DNA from: Gordonia gummivorans
GTDB taxonomy: Bacteria > Actinomycetota > Actinomycetes > Mycobacteriales > Mycobacteriaceae
Length of the DNA: 64,000 nt
Assembly: GCF_022513585.1 (NCBI RefSeq)
Contig: NZ_JAKWBF010000013.1
Location: forward strand, 1-64,000
Reading direction: 5' to 3'
The translations under genes were made by a program, and so were the position numbers. The notes beneath the pieces were generated by a model that did not search any database, had not been told where the DNA came from, and saw only the letters and a list, made by a program, of their open reading frames with translations. Each line of letters starts with the position of its first letter. The first letter of the stretch is position 1. Positions 61,694 to 64,000 of the stretch are shown piece after piece.

Positions 61694-61828
61694 CTTTAAC
61701 ATTCCACCGCTCGCGCCGACCATTTAGCACGTCTAATCTCTGTTCTGGTTCTGTTCATCTGCGCGTGCGCTCTCGCGATCCGAGGGTGCCCAATGCTGCG
61801 CGAAAAAACCCACCACCACAAGGGAAAC

Positions 61829-63328
61829 ATGACGTCCGAAACCACCACGTACGACAATTCGTCCCTCGCACACGAAGACGAGGGCTATCACAAGAGCCTC
61901 AAACCGCGGCAGATTCAGATGATCGCCATCGGCGGCGCGATCGGCACCGGCCTGTTCATGGGCGCGGGCAGCCGCTTGCACGACGCCGGACCCGGCCTGT
62001 TCATCGTGTACGCCGTCTGCGGCATCTTCGTCTTCTTCATCCTGCGGGCCCTCGGTGAGCTGGTACTGCACCGCCCGTCGTCGGGCTCGTTCGTGTCGTA
62101 TGCACGCGAATTCTTCGGTGAGAAAACAGCATTTGTCACCGGATGGCTCTACTTCTTCAACTGGGCGGCGACCGCGGTGGTCGACGTCACCGCGGTTGCG
62201 CTCTACGTGCACTACTGGAGCATGTTCGAGGCGATACCGCAGTGGCTCATCGCGCTCATCGCACTCTGCATCGTCCTCACCATGAACGTCATCTCGGTGA
62301 AACTGTTCGGCGAGATGGAGTTCTGGGCATCGATCATCAAGGTCACCGCGCTCATCGCCTTCCTCGTGGTCGGCATGGTGTTCCTGGCCGGACGCTTCGA
62401 CATCGACGGACAGCAGGCCGGGATCAGCGTCATCACCGACAACGGCGGTCTCTTCCCCGAGGGCATCTTCCCGCTGTGCATCGTCACGTCCGGGGTCATC
62501 TTCGCCTACGCGGCAGTCGAATTGGTCGGTATCGCGGCCGGCGAGACCGAGGATCCGCCCAAGGTGATGCCACGGGCCATCAACTCCGTCATCGTGCGCA
62601 TCGCCGTGTTCTACGTCGGCTCGGTTCTGCTGCTCGCGTTGCTGCTGCCCTATACCGCCTATCGCGCCGGCTAGAGTCCATTCGTCACGTTCTTCTCCAA
62701 GATCGGCATGCCTGCCGCGGGCGGGATCATGAATCTTGTTGTGCTGACGGCCGCTCTGTCGAGCCTCAATGCCGGCCTGTACTCCACCGGCCGCATCCTG
62801 CGTTCGATGGCGATGAACGGTTCGGGACCGGCGTTCACCGGCAAGATGAATCGCAATGGAGTGCCGTTCGGCGGCATCGCACTCACCGGAGCCCTGACGC
62901 TCCTCGGCATCGTGCTCAACCTGTTCGTTCCCGAGGACGCATTCAACATCGCGCTCGATCTGTCTGCGCTGGGGATCATCTCGACCTGGGCGATGATCGT
63001 CGCCTGCCAGATTCAGCTGTATCGCTGGGAGCGCAAGGGAATTCTCGAACGCCCCGCATTCCGGCTGCCGGGTGCTCCCTACACGAGCTACGTGACGCTG
63101 CTTTTCCTTGCCGCGGTGACCGTGCTGATGTGCTACGAGAACATCTGGAACCTGATCGCCATCCTCGTCATCATCCCGATGCTGATCGTCGGCTGGTATG
63201 CGGTGCGCGGCAAGGTGATGACGATGGCAGCGGCACGCGAAGGCTACACCGGCGACTACCCCGTCGTGCCGCAACCGCCGGTCCCCGAGGCGCCGCACGG
63301 GCGTCATCAGGAGTCGGAGGAGGACTGA
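61829..63328 (+). pseudogene. ansP: L-asparagine/amino-acid permease (AnsP-like) interrupted by an in-frame TAG
   Basis: A 12-helix APC-family amino-acid permease. The N-terminus ([26 protein letters not shown]) is that of asparagine and related permeases. At 62672-62674 the frame has TAG, between AYRAG and SPFVTFF, a stretch normally continuous in the family (often AGxSPFVTFF). The same frame then runs on for 218 codons with the remaining helices. A single base change from GAG would explain it. Both halves look otherwise intact, so the mutation is recent, or a sequencing error, or the stop is read through. The remaining N-terminal product would be 281 residues. Confidence 0.85.
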
Positions 63329-63338
63329 GCCGGAGTCC

Positions 63339-64000
63339 TCAGGGAGCGGACACCTCTTCGATGCTGTAGGTGCGTAGCGCGTTGTCGCGGAACACTTTAC
63401 GAAGCGCGTCCGGACCCCATCGGGACAGGCAGTCGATGAGCGCACCCACCTGCATGTCCATCCGGGAGTTCGGTTTGTCGATCGGGTAGTTGCTGCCGTA
63501 CATGACACGTTCGGTGCCGAAGTGGGTGATGATGTGTTCGACGAACGGTCCGATCATCTCGGCGAGGGTGGCCTGGTCACCGATGTTGCCCCACCGTTCG
63601 TGGCCGAACCCGAGGACCGGCATCGCCAGGCCGGACAGCTTGACCGACACATTGCGATGGCCGGCGAGCGTCGTCATCCGTTCCCGCCACAGGCGCATGA
63701 TGTCGGCGCGGGCTGCGGCGGTGGCTCCGGTTCGCAGGCCGATGGGACCGAAAACCCCTGCGGGAATGCCGAAGTGGTCGAGGACGATCGGCGTGTCAGG
63801 ATACTCACGGGCCAGGGTGACGACGTCGTAGAGCTGGTGGGAATACACCGAGGCGTCGAAAATCAGCTTCCTGGCGGCGATCTCGCCGAACCCTTCCAGG
63901 AAGGCGGCCGACGCCAGCATGCCTTCGGTGTCGCCGCCGTCCCGAACGCGAGGATCGGGGTGCCGTGAGGAGATGATACGAACACCTCGGAACAGATCGG
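63339..64000 (-). CDS. amidohydrolase-2 family protein (5' end outside the window)
   Basis: The last ~220 residues of a TIM-barrel amidohydrolase of the AMDHD2/2-pyrone-4,6-dicarboxylate-lactonase-like group. Visible parts are FRGVRIISSRHPDPR near the edge, PIVLDHFGIP, NVSVKLSGL and VMYGSNYPIDKPN with a likely metal- or acid-binding Asp. The start lies beyond base 64000. It converges on the broken permease gene. Substrate unknown. Confidence 0.85.
   Translation of the reverse strand, partial: DLFRGVRIISSRHPDPRVRDGGDTEGMLASAAFLEGFGEIAARKLIFDASVYSHQLYDVVTLAREYPDTPIVLDHFGIPAGVFGPIGLRTGATAAARADIMRLWRERMTTLAGHRNVSVKLSGLAMPVLGFGHERWGNIGDQATLAEMIGPFVEHIITHFGTERVMYGSNYPIDKPNSRMDMQVGALIDCLSRWGPDALRKVFRDNALRTYSIEEVSAP

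Noticed and set aside
61733-63508. A 591-codon minus-strand open frame across the broken permease
   Set aside because: Antisense shadow with His/Asp/Arg-rich low-complexity translation and no family motif; the + strand shows a clear permease.
1-64000. tRNA, rRNA, CRISPR array, insertion sequence or prophage
   Set aside because: No transposase, integrase, direct-repeat array or recognisable tRNA/rRNA sequence was found on reading through the window; the repeats seen are short intergenic hairpins.

Overview
This window is high-GC actinobacterial DNA of the Mycobacteriales type; Gordonia or a close Rhodococcus-like relative is the best guess. The basis is codon use, many GTG starts and 4-base ATGA/GTGA gene junctions, a mycofactocin-type SDR, an F420-type (Ddn-like) nitroreductase, a CYP255A P450, an oleate hydratase, and dispersed intergenic repeats built on CTTCGAGGCTCGTCG. 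I see no rRNA, tRNA, CRISPR array, phage or transposase. The genus is an inference.

Region 1 (about 0.1-24.8 kb) is an aromatic-catabolism supercluster. It holds two ways of making a catechol. One is a CYP255A P450 with a GcoB-type three-domain reductase and an EthD-like small protein (2196-4828), expected to O-demethylate a guaiacol-type methoxyphenol. The other is a two-component flavin phenol hydroxylase (5976-8077). Each set faces its own divergent AraC regulator. The catechol then goes through a complete meta-cleavage pathway by the oxidative branch: catechol 2,3-dioxygenase (22615-23703), hydroxymuconic semialdehyde dehydrogenase (18995-20464), 4-oxalocrotonate tautomerase (11491-11700), 4-oxalocrotonate decarboxylase (10688-11488), 2-oxopent-4-enoate hydratase (9900-10691), 4-hydroxy-2-oxovalerate aldolase (20461-21513) and acylating acetaldehyde dehydrogenase (21510-22388). 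The end products would be pyruvate and acetyl-CoA. Two IclR regulators sit in the middle. The same region has a second, class I P450 system (P450, 3Fe-4S ferredoxin, ferredoxin reductase; 16713 down to 14136) with its own convergent AraC gene, an acyl-CoA dehydrogenase, an esterase, a degenerate SDR and a second tautomerase-family protein.

Region 2 (24.7-34.3 kb) holds an EamA exporter with a divergent LysR gene, then a Baeyer-Villiger-type monooxygenase/patatin/SDR operon divergent from a TetR gene. It ends with a TetR/polytopic membrane protein/FAD oxidoreductase operon. Between the two TetR genes lie a C14 homopolymer and two opposed copies of a dispersed repeat.

Region 3 (34.4-46.8 kb) contains an ABC-2 exporter with one permease and two separate ATPases plus TetR, an aldo-keto reductase/cupin pair with a divergent TetR and a clear operator, and a GerW-like small protein. 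It continues with two hydrolases, a PucR-like regulator, a TerD-VWA fusion, a quinone-oxidoreductase-like protein and a DUF6319-like protein.

Region 4 (46.9-64 kb) carries TetR/oleate hydratase/membrane protein, a second LysR-EamA pair, vapBC, TetR/AidB-like acyl-CoA dehydrogenase, a LysR gene, and a GGDEF protein preceded by two tandem perfect hairpins. It also has a frameshifted AraC remnant, a GlcD-like FAD oxidase, a Ddn-like protein, a Ser/Thr kinase, an asparagine-permease-like gene broken by one in-frame TAG, and an amidohydrolase running off the right edge. A GGGGAAGA/TCTTCCCC palindrome occurs near both ends of the window.
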